NCBI GenBank assembly: GCA_944388645.1
Contig: CALXJO010000029.1
Span: 1 to 10,816, forward strand
DNA from: an uncultured Clostridia bacterium
Lineage (GTDB): Bacteria; Bacillota; Clostridia; TANB77; CAG-508
Direction: 5' to 3'
Length of the DNA: 10,816 bases
Both the position numbers and the translations under genes were made by a program. This document shows, piece after piece, positions 1 to 6,087 of the stretch (the first letter of the stretch is position 1; the number at the start of each line of letters is the position of its first letter). The notes beneath the pieces were generated by a model. The model ran no database searches. It saw only the letters and a program-made list of their open reading frames with translations, and was not told where the DNA came from.

Positions 1-28
1 TAGAGAAAAATATGTAGCATAAAAAATA

Positions 29-57
29 TTTACAGATTTGTTTTTCTATTATATAAT
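29..57 (+). promoter_or_regulatory. Sigma-A-like promoter for the M50 protease-tsaD-phosphoesterase operon
   Basis: A -35 box TTTACA (29-34, five of six to TTGACA) is followed after exactly 17 bases by a perfect -10 box TATAAT (52-57). Transcription would start near 64, giving a leader of about 25 bases that carries the ribosome binding site of the first gene. It is the best-matching promoter in the window. The assignment is from sequence match only. Confidence 0.72.
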
Positions 58-89
58 ATAAACATTAAAATAGAGAGAGGAAAGAAAAA

Positions 90-827
90 ATGTTTAATAT
101 AGATAGAAGAGTCATAATTATAATAGTAGCCATTCTTGCAGGGGTAACAATTATAGGCTATTTACAAAATCCAATGGAATTATTATCTCTAGTGTTAACA
201 CTACCAGGAGTAATAATTGCAATCACTTTTCACGAGTTTGCACACGCATTTGCTGCAGACAGATTAGGAGATGATACTCCAAGACAGCAAGGAAGACTAA
301 ATTTAAATCCATTGTCACATATTGATCCGATAGGATTTTTGATGCTAATATTTGTACACTTTGGATGGGGAAAACCTGTGCAAATTAATCCGAGAAACTT
401 TAATAGAAAGAGGTCTATGACTGCACAAGAAGCAATAGTTGCACTTGCAGGACCTTTAATGAACATATTTATTGCTATTGTATTAACTATAGTTCTATTT
501 GCTATTCTTACATTTGCACCAACATTTGTATTTACAACTATAGGAAATATTATAATAATAACATTGCAAATGGCGATTGCTGTAAATATTGGTTTAGGTG
601 TATTTAACTTAGTTCCTTTACCACCTTTAGATGGTTCAAAAATATTAATACAATTTTTACCATACAATGCAAGAAATTGGTTTATAAGTAATACACAAAT
701 ATTTTATATAGTATTCTTAGTATTATGGATAACTAATTTAATGAGTTATATTATATCACCTGTAATAAACTTAGTTTCAGGAGGAATTTTTTCACTTGTA
801 TCAGCAATATTCGGAATATTTATGTAA
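90..827 (+). CDS. Site-2 protease family (M50) intramembrane zinc metalloprotease
   Basis: A polytopic membrane protein of 245 residues. The M50 zinc site is visible: HEFAH at residues 48-52 inside a hydrophobic segment, the conserved GPLMN at 121-125 at the start of another membrane segment, and the second metal motif NLVPLPPLDG at 173-182, where D181 should be the third zinc ligand. Hydrophobic stretches lie near 8-25, 31-55, 120-145, 150-175 and 200-245. There is no PDZ domain, so this is the short, minimal form rather than an RseP/SpoIVFB-type enzyme with regulatory domains. Such proteins cleave membrane-embedded substrates; the substrate here is unknown. The start is supported by a purine-rich site (GAGAGG, 75-80) 9 bases upstream. 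It is the first gene of the operon, 17 bases before the tsaD start. Confidence 0.9.
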   Translation: MFNIDRRVIIIIVAILAGVTIIGYLQNPMELLSLVLTLPGVIIAITFHEFAHAFAADRLGDDTPRQQGRLNLNPLSHIDPIGFLMLIFVHFGWGKPVQINPRNFNRKRSMTAQEAIVALAGPLMNIFIAIVLTIVLFAILTFAPTFVFTTIGNIIIITLQMAIAVNIGLGVFNLVPLPPLDGSKILIQFLPYNARNWFISNTQIFYIVFLVLWITNLMSYIISPVINLVSGGIFSLVSAIFGIFM

Positions 828-831
828 TAGT

Positions 832-836
832 AAGGA
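832..836 (+). promoter_or_regulatory. Ribosome binding site that fixes the true tsaD start at 845
   Basis: AAGGA sits 8 bases before ATG 845, just after the stop of the protease gene. In contrast, the ATG at 1029, which opens the uninterrupted part of tsaD, has no Shine-Dalgarno-like sequence before it. An in-frame ATG at 836 overlaps this site and is a less likely start. Confidence 0.6.
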
Positions 837-844
837 TGGAAGAA

Positions 845-1838
845 ATGAAAGACATAATAATAATGCGGGATAGAATCGAGTTGTGATGAAACTTCTGTTG
901 CAATAGTAAAAAATGGACGAGAAGTTCTATCAAATATAATAGATACACAAATAAGTATACATGAAAAATATGGAGGAGTAGTTCCTGAAATTGCATCAAG
1001 AAATCATGTAGAAGTAATTTCTAATGTAATGAAAAAAGCAGTTTCAGAAGCAAATATAAACTTAAGTCAAATAGATGCGGTTAGCTGTACTTATGGACCA
1101 GGATTAGTAGGAGCTTTACTTGTTGGTGTTTCATATGCAAAAGCATTAAGCTATAGTCTAAATAAACCACTAATTGGTGTAAATCATTTAGAAGGACATA
1201 TAGATGCAAATTATATAACACATAAAGATTTAGAGCCACCTTTTTTATGTGTTATGATGTCTGGAGGAAACACACAAATAGTTCATGTAAAAGATTATAC
1301 AACATTCGAGATTTTAGGAAAAACAAAAGATGATGCAATTGGAGAAGCATTTGATAAAGTAGCAAGAGTAATAGGATTAGGCTATCCAGGAGGCCCTAAA
1401 ATAGATAAACTAGCAAAAGATGGAAAACCTATAATACAATTACCAAGAGTACATATGGATAATCTGGACTTTAGCTTTAGTGGAATAAAAACAGCCGTTA
1501 TAAACTTACATCATAAAACTCCTGATATAAATAAAGCAGATCTAGCAGCAAGTTTTGAAGATGCTGTTTCAGATATGCTAATAACAAATGTAGAAAAGGC
1601 AATAAACTTAACTAAAATGAAAAAAATAGTTTTAGCAGGTGGTGTTTCTGCTAATAGTTATATTAGAGAAAAATTTGATACATTAGCAAAAGACAAAAAC
1701 ATACAAGTCTACTATCCAGAATTAAAACTTTGTACAGATAATGCAGCAATGATTGCTTCTGCTGGATATTACGAATATTTACAAGGAGATAAAGCAGACT
1801 TAACGTTAAATGCAATGCCAAATTTAAAATTTTGTTAA
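845..1838 (+). CDS. tsaD: TsaD, tRNA t6A37 threonylcarbamoyltransferase, with a 5' frameshift
   Basis: TsaD transfers the threonylcarbamoyl group to A37 of ANN-decoding tRNAs, working with TsaB and TsaE. The gene is in two frames. Translation from ATG 845 gives MKDIIIM and then meets TGA at 884. Dropping one base at 863-866 restores GIESSCDETS, the family's N-terminal ATPase motif, and runs on to 1838, giving about 330 residues, close to the usual 335-345. The intact frame alone begins at ATG 1029 (269 residues), lacks the first 61 residues and has no ribosome binding site. In repaired numbering the metal ligands are H114 and H118 (NHLEGH) and D298 (CTDNAAM). Other family motifs are GGVVPEIASRNH, MSGGNTQ, GEAFDKVARVIGLGYPGGP, FSFSGIKTA and LAGGVSAN. 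TsaD is essential in most bacteria and the remainder shows no decay, so a sequencing or assembly error is my preferred reading; a real recent mutation is possible. Confidence 0.9.
860..870 (+). other. One-base frameshift site in tsaD
   Basis: After an ATA triplet repeat the sequence reads ATGCGGGATA. The start frame goes ATG CGG GAT AGA and stops at 884, while the conserved frame reads GGG ATA GAA from 867. One base too many is present, either C866 or one A of the preceding AT-rich repeat. In the conserved frame a TAA at 861-863 lies directly upstream and no ATG, GTG or TTG occurs before 1029, so no alternative start can rescue the N-terminus. I see no known slippery motif of the prfB type. 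Confidence 0.85.
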
Positions 1839-1853
1839 AATATAGGAGAAAAA

Positions 1854-2546
1854 ATGTCAATATATGCAATATCAGACTTACATCTATCATTCAACACAGA
1901 TAAGCCAATGAATGTGTTTGGATGGATTGATTATGAAAATAGAATAAAAGAAGATTGGAAAAATAAAGTAACTGATAATGACCTTGTTTTATTACCAGGA
2001 GATTTTTCATGGGAACTAAAACTTGAAGATACATATAAAGACTTTGAATTTATAAATAATTTACCAGGAAAGAAAATATTATTAAAAGGAAATCATGATT
2101 ATTGGTGGGGCACATTAAATAAAATGAGAGAATATCTAAAAGAAATAAATATGAATAATATAGATTTTCTATACAATAACAGTTATGAATTTGAAGATAA
2201 AATAATTGCTGGAACTAGAGGTTGGAATATAATAGACGAAAGTGAAGAAGATGAAAAAATAAAAAAAAGAGAACTAATCAGATTAGAGTTATCTCTTAAT
2301 GATGGAATAACTAAGTATGGAAAAGACAAACCAATCATTGTGTGTATGCACTATCCACCAATAGTAAAAGACAATATTAACAATGAATTTACAAACTTAT
2401 TAGGAAAATACAATGTAACAAAATGTATATATGGACATTTACATGGCAAATCTCAAATAAATGCTGTAGAAGGAAATTTTAACAATATAGAATATAAAAT
2501 GGTAAGTTGTGATTATACAAATTTTAAAATTCAAAAAATTTATTAA
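1854..2546 (+). CDS. Calcineurin-like metallophosphoesterase
   Basis: A soluble protein of 230 residues with all metal-binding motifs of the calcineurin-like phosphoesterase superfamily in order: DLH (D8, H10), GDFSW (D50), GNHD (79-82, N80 and H81), an isolated histidine in MHYPP (H166), and GHLH (194-197). These form a two-metal site that hydrolyses phosphomono- or diesters. The FSWE after the second motif and DYWW after GNHD resemble small uncharacterised Bacillota phosphoesterases. The substrate cannot be read from the sequence. There is no signal peptide or membrane segment, so it should act in the cytoplasm. The start has AGGAG (1844-1848) 5 bases upstream. It follows tsaD by 15 bases and is probably the last gene of the operon. 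Confidence 0.9.
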   Translation: MSIYAISDLHLSFNTDKPMNVFGWIDYENRIKEDWKNKVTDNDLVLLPGDFSWELKLEDTYKDFEFINNLPGKKILLKGNHDYWWGTLNKMREYLKEINMNNIDFLYNNSYEFEDKIIAGTRGWNIIDESEEDEKIKKRELIRLELSLNDGITKYGKDKPIIVCMHYPPIVKDNINNEFTNLLGKYNVTKCIYGHLHGKSQINAVEGNFNNIEYKMVSCDYTNFKIQKIY

Positions 2547-2584
2547 TAAAAATATAACGAAAAGGTATATAAAATCTAAAAAAC

Positions 2585-2630
2585 ACTTGCAATATATGGA
2601 ATTTGTGGTATAATATTACTTGCAATTTAT
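2585..2630 (+). repeat. Direct repeat bracketing the tig -10 box
   Basis: ACTTGCAATATAT (2585-2597) recurs as ACTTGCAATTTAT (2618-2630), with 12 of 13 bases identical and 33 bases between starts, close to three helical turns. The first copy covers the -35 box and the second covers the predicted transcription start. The placement would suit an operator, but AT-rich DNA yields chance repeats and no regulator is recognised. Confidence 0.4.
2587..2614 (+). promoter_or_regulatory. Extended -10 promoter of tig (possibly tig-clpP-clpX)
   Basis: A perfect TATAAT (2609-2614) is preceded by TGG, giving the extended -10 form TGnTATAAT. A partial -35, TTGCAA (2587-2592, four of six), lies 16 bases upstream. 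Transcription would start near 2621, leaving a leader of about 38 bases to the tig start. The AAAGGA ribosome binding site (2643-2648) lies within the leader. No CtsR-type heptamer repeat and no CIRCE element are seen here. Confidence 0.65.
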
Positions 2631-2658
2631 TTGTAAAACTAGAAAGGATTGAATTTAA

Positions 2659-3945
2659 ATGAGTATTAAAATAGAAAAAACAGAAAACAAAAACGAATTA
2701 AAACTAGAATTTAAAATCGAAGCAAAAAAATTTGATGAAGCTATCATGAAGGTGTATACAAAAAGTGCAAAATACTTCAATATACCAGGATTTAGAAAAG
2801 GAAAAGCTCCATTCAATATTGTTGAAAGAATGTATGGAGATGAAATATTTTATGAAGATGCTTTTAATGAATTAGTTCCACCAATATATGATAAAGAAAT
2901 AGAAGAAAACAAATTAGAAGTTGTTAGTAGACCAGACATACATATAGAAAATATGAAAAAAGGTGAAGACTTAGTGTTCACAGCAACAGTTCAAACGAAA
3001 CCAGAAGTTGTGTTAGGCCAATACAAAGGTGTTGAACTAAAAAAAGTAGAATATAAAGTAACAGACGAAGATGTAAATCATGAATTAGAGCATATGCAAG
3101 AACATAATGCAAGAATAATCACAGTAGAAGACAGACCTGTAAAAGAAAAAGACATTGCAGTAATAGATTTTGAGGGTTTTGTAGATGGAAAAGCTTTTGA
3201 AGGTGGAAAAGCAGAAAATCATGAATTAGAAATTGGAAGCAATACATTTATTCCAGGATTTGAAGAGCAAATGATAGGAATGAAAGCTGGAGAAGAAAAA
3301 GATATAAATGTAACATTCCCAGAAGATTACTTCTCAAAAGATTTAGCAGGAAAGGAAGCAACATTTAAAGTAAAATTACATGAAATAAAAGAGAAAAAAT
3401 TACCAACATTAGATGATGAGTTTGCAAAAGATGTTTCTGAATTTGATACATTAAATGATTTAAAAACAAGTATAAAAGAGAAAAAACAAGCACAAAATGA
3501 TGACAGAGCAAAACATGAAACAGAATCTTTAGCAATAGAAGCTGTATCAAACAATACTCCAATAGACATCCCATCAGGAATGATTGAAACAGAAATAGAT
3601 GCAATGATAAGAGACTTAGAACAACAATTATCATATCAAGGAATAAATCTAGACCAATATCTACATATGATTAATAAAACAAGAAAAGAAATTGAAGACA
3701 ACTATAAAGAGCAAGCAGAAAAGAATGTAAAGTCTAGACTAGTTTTAGAAGCAATAATCAAAGAAGAAAAGTTGGAAGCAAGTGATGATGAAGTTAGTGC
3801 AAAAATAAAAGAAATGGCAACAAATTATGGAAGAAAAGAAGAAGAACTAAATAAAAATGAAGCACTAAAAGAATATCTTGCAAATAATATAAAAACAGAA
3901 AAAGCAATAGATTTAATAGTAAAAAATGCAAAGATAAAAAAATAA
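2659..3945 (+). CDS. tig: Trigger factor, ribosome-associated chaperone and peptidyl-prolyl isomerase
   Basis: Trigger factor binds at the ribosomal exit tunnel and shields nascent chains. The 428-residue length matches the family, and all three parts are visible. The N-terminal ribosome-binding domain (about 1-145) carries the signature GFRKGKAP at 44-51, the loop that contacts ribosomal protein L23. The FKBP-type isomerase domain begins at DIAVIDFEGF (165) and includes the typical IPGFEEQMIGMKAGEEKDI stretch to about residue 250. The C-terminal part is the helical, lysine- and glutamate-rich chaperone arm. The start has AAAGGA 10 bases upstream. It is followed by clpP and clpX, a standard order in Bacillota and many other bacteria that groups nascent-chain folding with degradation. 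Confidence 0.97.
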   Translation: MSIKIEKTENKNELKLEFKIEAKKFDEAIMKVYTKSAKYFNIPGFRKGKAPFNIVERMYGDEIFYEDAFNELVPPIYDKEIEENKLEVVSRPDIHIENMKKGEDLVFTATVQTKPEVVLGQYKGVELKKVEYKVTDEDVNHELEHMQEHNARIITVEDRPVKEKDIAVIDFEGFVDGKAFEGGKAENHELEIGSNTFIPGFEEQMIGMKAGEEKDINVTFPEDYFSKDLAGKEATFKVKLHEIKEKKLPTLDDEFAKDVSEFDTLNDLKTSIKEKKQAQNDDRAKHETESLAIEAVSNNTPIDIPSGMIETEIDAMIRDLEQQLSYQGINLDQYLHMINKTRKEIEDNYKEQAEKNVKSRLVLEAIIKEEKLEASDDEVSAKIKEMATNYGRKEEELNKNEALKEYLANNIKTEKAIDLIVKNAKIKK

Positions 3946-3958
3946 ACGAAACAATATA

Positions 3959-4022
3959 TTAAATAGTTAGGGGGGAATTATTTATATTTATATAAATATT
4001 ATTGCACTCTCTAACTATTTAA
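3959..4022 (+). repeat. Nested inverted repeat between tig and clpP, possible terminator or attenuator
   Basis: The outer arms TTAAATAGTTAG (3959-3970) and CTAACTATTTAA (4011-4022) are perfect 12-base complements. They extend inward by four pairs (3971-3974 with 4007-4010, two G-C and two G-U), giving a 16-bp RNA stem. The loop contains its own 16-base palindrome, ATATTTATATAAATAT (3984-3999). The right arm is followed by CTTTATAAATTT rather than a clean U tract, so this is not a textbook intrinsic terminator. It could reduce read-through from tig, protect an RNA end, or set the ratio of trigger factor to ClpP. Confidence 0.6.
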
Positions 4023-4056
4023 CTTTATAAATTTATATATTAGGAGGAATTTTATT

Positions 4057-4662
4057 ATGTTAGAAAAAGATAGTTTAGTACCATATGTTATAGAACAATC
4101 AGCAAGAGGAGAAAGATCTTATGATATATTCTCAAGACTTTTAAAAGATAGAATTATATTTTTAGGAGAAGAAGTTAATGCTACATCAGCAGGATTAGTA
4201 GTAGCACAGTTACTATTCCTAGAATCAGAAGACCCAGACAAAGAAATAGATTTATATCTTAATACACCAGGAGGTTCAATTACAGACGGTATGGCAATAG
4301 TAGACACAATGAACTATATAAAATGCCCTGTTTCTACAATATGTGTTGGTATGGCTGCTAGTATGGGATCTGTATTATTAGCATCTGGAGAAAAAGGAAA
4401 AAGATTTGCAACGCCAAATTCTGAAATATTAATACATCAACCATTAATTGGTGGTGGAGGTCTTTCAGGACAAACAACAGAAATAAAAATACATGCAGAC
4501 CATATGGTAAAAACAAGAGAAAAATTAAATAAGATTTTAAGTGATAGAACAGGTCAACCAATAGAAGTAATAAATAGAGACACAGAAAGAGACCATTACA
4601 TGACAGCACAAGAAGCATTAGAATATGGATTAATAGATGGAATTATGGAAAAAAGAAAATAG
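4057..4662 (+). CDS. clpP: ClpP, ATP-dependent Clp protease proteolytic subunit
   Basis: ClpP is the serine protease that forms the double-heptamer chamber and degrades proteins fed by Clp ATPases. The 201-residue protein has the full catalytic triad in its usual motifs: S102 in GMAASMGS, H127 in LIHQP and D179 in ERDHYM. The N-terminal LVPYVIEQSARGERSYDIFSRLL segment, which lines the axial pore and is removed up to about residue 5-10 in homologues, and the LNTPGGSITDGMAI strand are typical. The start has a full AGGAGG (4042-4047) 9 bases upstream. It lies 33 bases before clpX, its ATPase partner, so the two should be co-transcribed. No CtsR operator is visible upstream, unlike clpP of Bacillus subtilis. 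Confidence 0.97.
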   Translation: MLEKDSLVPYVIEQSARGERSYDIFSRLLKDRIIFLGEEVNATSAGLVVAQLLFLESEDPDKEIDLYLNTPGGSITDGMAIVDTMNYIKCPVSTICVGMAASMGSVLLASGEKGKRFATPNSEILIHQPLIGGGGLSGQTTEIKIHADHMVKTREKLNKILSDRTGQPIEVINRDTERDHYMTAQEALEYGLIDGIMEKRK

Positions 4663-4695
4663 AACTTAAGATTTTTTTAGTAAAGGAGAAGGTTT

Positions 4696-6012
4696 ATGCC
4701 AAAAGGAGATAAAGATAAGACTATAAGATGTTCTTTTTGTGGTAAAACACAAGAAGAGGCACAAAGAATAATTGCTGGTCCTGGGGTATATATATGTGAT
4801 GAATGTATTAAAATTTGTACAAGTATTATAGAAAATGATTTATACGAAGATAGTGAACTAACATATAATGACGAAGAAACAGAAAACTTACCTAAACCAG
4901 CTGAAATTAAGAAAATATTAGACGATTATGTAATTGGCCAAGACGAAGCCAAAAAAACATTGGCTGTGGCAGTATATAATCATTATAAAAGAATAAATAA
5001 TAAAAATTTACATGATAAAGATGATGTAGAAATACAGAAAAGTAATATTCTTTTATTAGGTCCAACTGGTTGTGGAAAAACATTACTTGCTCAAACTCTA
5101 GCAAAAATTTTAAAAGTACCTTTTGCAATAGCTGATGCCACAACATTAACAGAAGCTGGCTATGTTGGAGAAGATGTTGAAAACATTCTTTTAAAGCTTA
5201 TTCAAGCAGCTGATTACGATGTTGAAAAGGCAGAAAAAGGTATTATATATATAGATGAAATTGATAAAATTTCAAGAAAATCTGAAAACCCTTCAATAAC
5301 AAGAGATGTAAGTGGCGAAGGTGTTCAACAAGCCTTATTAAAAATAATTGAAGGAACAGTAGCATCTGTACCTCCACAAGGAGGAAGAAAGCATCCACAT
5401 CAAGAATTTATACAAATAAATACGCAAAACATATTATTTATATGTGGTGGAGCTTTTGATGGTCTTGAAAAAATAATTAAAGAAAGAGTAGAGCAAAAAA
5501 CAATTGGTTTTGGAGCAGAGATACAAAGCAATAAAGAAATTGATAGATATAAAGTATTTGATTCTTTATTGCCACAAGATTTGTTAAAGTTTGGATTAAT
5601 TCCAGAATTTGTTGGAAGATTACCAATTATTACAACATTAAGAGAATTAGATAGAGATGCTTTAATTAAGATAATAACAGAACCTAAAAACTCATTAGTA
5701 AAACAATATAAGAAACTATTTAAATATGATGATGTAGACCTTGAATTTGAACCAGAAGCTTTAAATGCAATTGTAGATAAAGCCATTGAAAGAAAAACTG
5801 GAGCTAGAGGTTTAAGAGCTATAGTTGAAGAAATAATGAGAGACATAATGTTTGAAATACCATCTAACCCTAAAGTTGAAAAATGTATAATAACAAAGGA
5901 AACAGTTGAGAATAAAGATGCTCCAAGGATTATTATTAATAACAACAGGGAGATTCCTAAAAGAGTAAAAACAAAAAGGACTACAACAAACAAAAAAACA
6001 GGAACAGCCTAA
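4696..6012 (+). CDS. clpX: ClpX, AAA+ unfoldase subunit of ClpXP
   Basis: ClpX recognises tagged substrates, unfolds them with ATP and threads them into ClpP. The 438-residue protein has the N-terminal zinc-binding domain with four cysteines (C12, C15, C34, C37), Walker A GPTGCGKT at 122-129, the pore-1 loop GYVG at 155-158, and Walker B with IDEID at 186-190. The ClpP-docking IGF loop is at 270-272, and the sensor-2 motif GARGLR at 369-374. All key residues are present and the length is close to the usual 410-430. The C-terminus carries a basic, threonine- and lysine-rich tail that is probably disordered. An AAGGAG site lies just before the ATG. lon does not follow here, although it does in some Bacillota. 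Confidence 0.97.
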   Translation: MPKGDKDKTIRCSFCGKTQEEAQRIIAGPGVYICDECIKICTSIIENDLYEDSELTYNDEETENLPKPAEIKKILDDYVIGQDEAKKTLAVAVYNHYKRINNKNLHDKDDVEIQKSNILLLGPTGCGKTLLAQTLAKILKVPFAIADATTLTEAGYVGEDVENILLKLIQAADYDVEKAEKGIIYIDEIDKISRKSENPSITRDVSGEGVQQALLKIIEGTVASVPPQGGRKHPHQEFIQINTQNILFICGGAFDGLEKIIKERVEQKTIGFGAEIQSNKEIDRYKVFDSLLPQDLLKFGLIPEFVGRLPIITTLRELDRDALIKIITEPKNSLVKQYKKLFKYDDVDLEFEPEALNAIVDKAIERKTGARGLRAIVEEIMRDIMFEIPSNPKVEKCIITKETVENKDAPRIIINNNREIPKRVKTKRTTTNKKTGTA

Positions 6013-6022
6013 TAAAAATTAT

Positions 6023-6060
6023 GGAGGAATTATATTTTTTAATATATATTCCTTCTTTAT
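6023..6060 (+). terminator. Hairpin after clpX, candidate weak intrinsic terminator
   Basis: GGAGGAAT (6023-6030) pairs with ATTCCTTC (6048-6055) through eight pairs, one of them G-U. After a one-base bulge, four A-T pairs (6032-6035 with 6044-6047) extend the stem around an eight-base loop. The stem is followed by TTTAT (6056-6060), a short and imperfect U tract. Partial termination is plausible. The left arm resembles a ribosome binding site but no open frame follows it. Confidence 0.4.
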
Positions 6061-6073
6061 AATATATAGAACA

Positions 6074-6080
6074 AAGGTGG
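6074..6080 (+). promoter_or_regulatory. Ribosome binding site supporting the GTG start at 6088
   Basis: AAGGTGG lies 7 bases before GTG 6088. It matches AAGGAGG in all but one position, and that one can form a G-U pair or be skipped. It decides the start, because the gene does not begin with ATG and the encoded basic N-terminus before the membrane segment would otherwise be lost. Confidence 0.55.
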
Positions 6081-6087
6081 AAATAAA

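Noticed and set aside
1..28. Tail of an upstream gene
   Set aside because: A TAG opens the window but too little sequence is present to tell a coding end from intergenic DNA.
230..667. Minus-strand open frame (145 residues) opposite the M50 protease
   Set aside because: It lies wholly within a gene with intact catalytic motifs, and its composition is that of reverse-complemented membrane protein codons.
1029..1838. The 269-residue frame from 1029 as a complete, naturally short TsaD
   Set aside because: It has no ribosome binding site, begins in the middle of a conserved helix, and clear family sequence (GIESSCDETS, GGVVPEIASRNH) continues upstream in the same frame back to 864.
2539..2550. 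Palindrome TTTATTAATAAA at the end of the phosphoesterase gene as a terminator
   Set aside because: It is only A and T, has no loop room for a stable hairpin, and no U tract follows.
4002..4031. Promoter for clpP (TTGCAC, 18 bases, TATAAA)
   Set aside because: The -35 matches only three of six bases, the -10 is in AT-rich sequence where such matches are common, and the start would fall about 4 bases before the AGGAGG. It remains possible but unsupported.
5400..5993. Long minus-strand open frame (197 residues) opposite clpX
   Set aside because: It is the antisense shadow of a strongly conserved gene, is rich in S, L and I as such shadows are in AT-rich DNA, and has no recognisable domain.
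6035..6063. Promoter before the zincin-like gene with TATAAT at 6058-6063
   Set aside because: The -35 position holds only a T run (TTTTTT), two of six by consensus, and there is no TG extension. Not enough to call.
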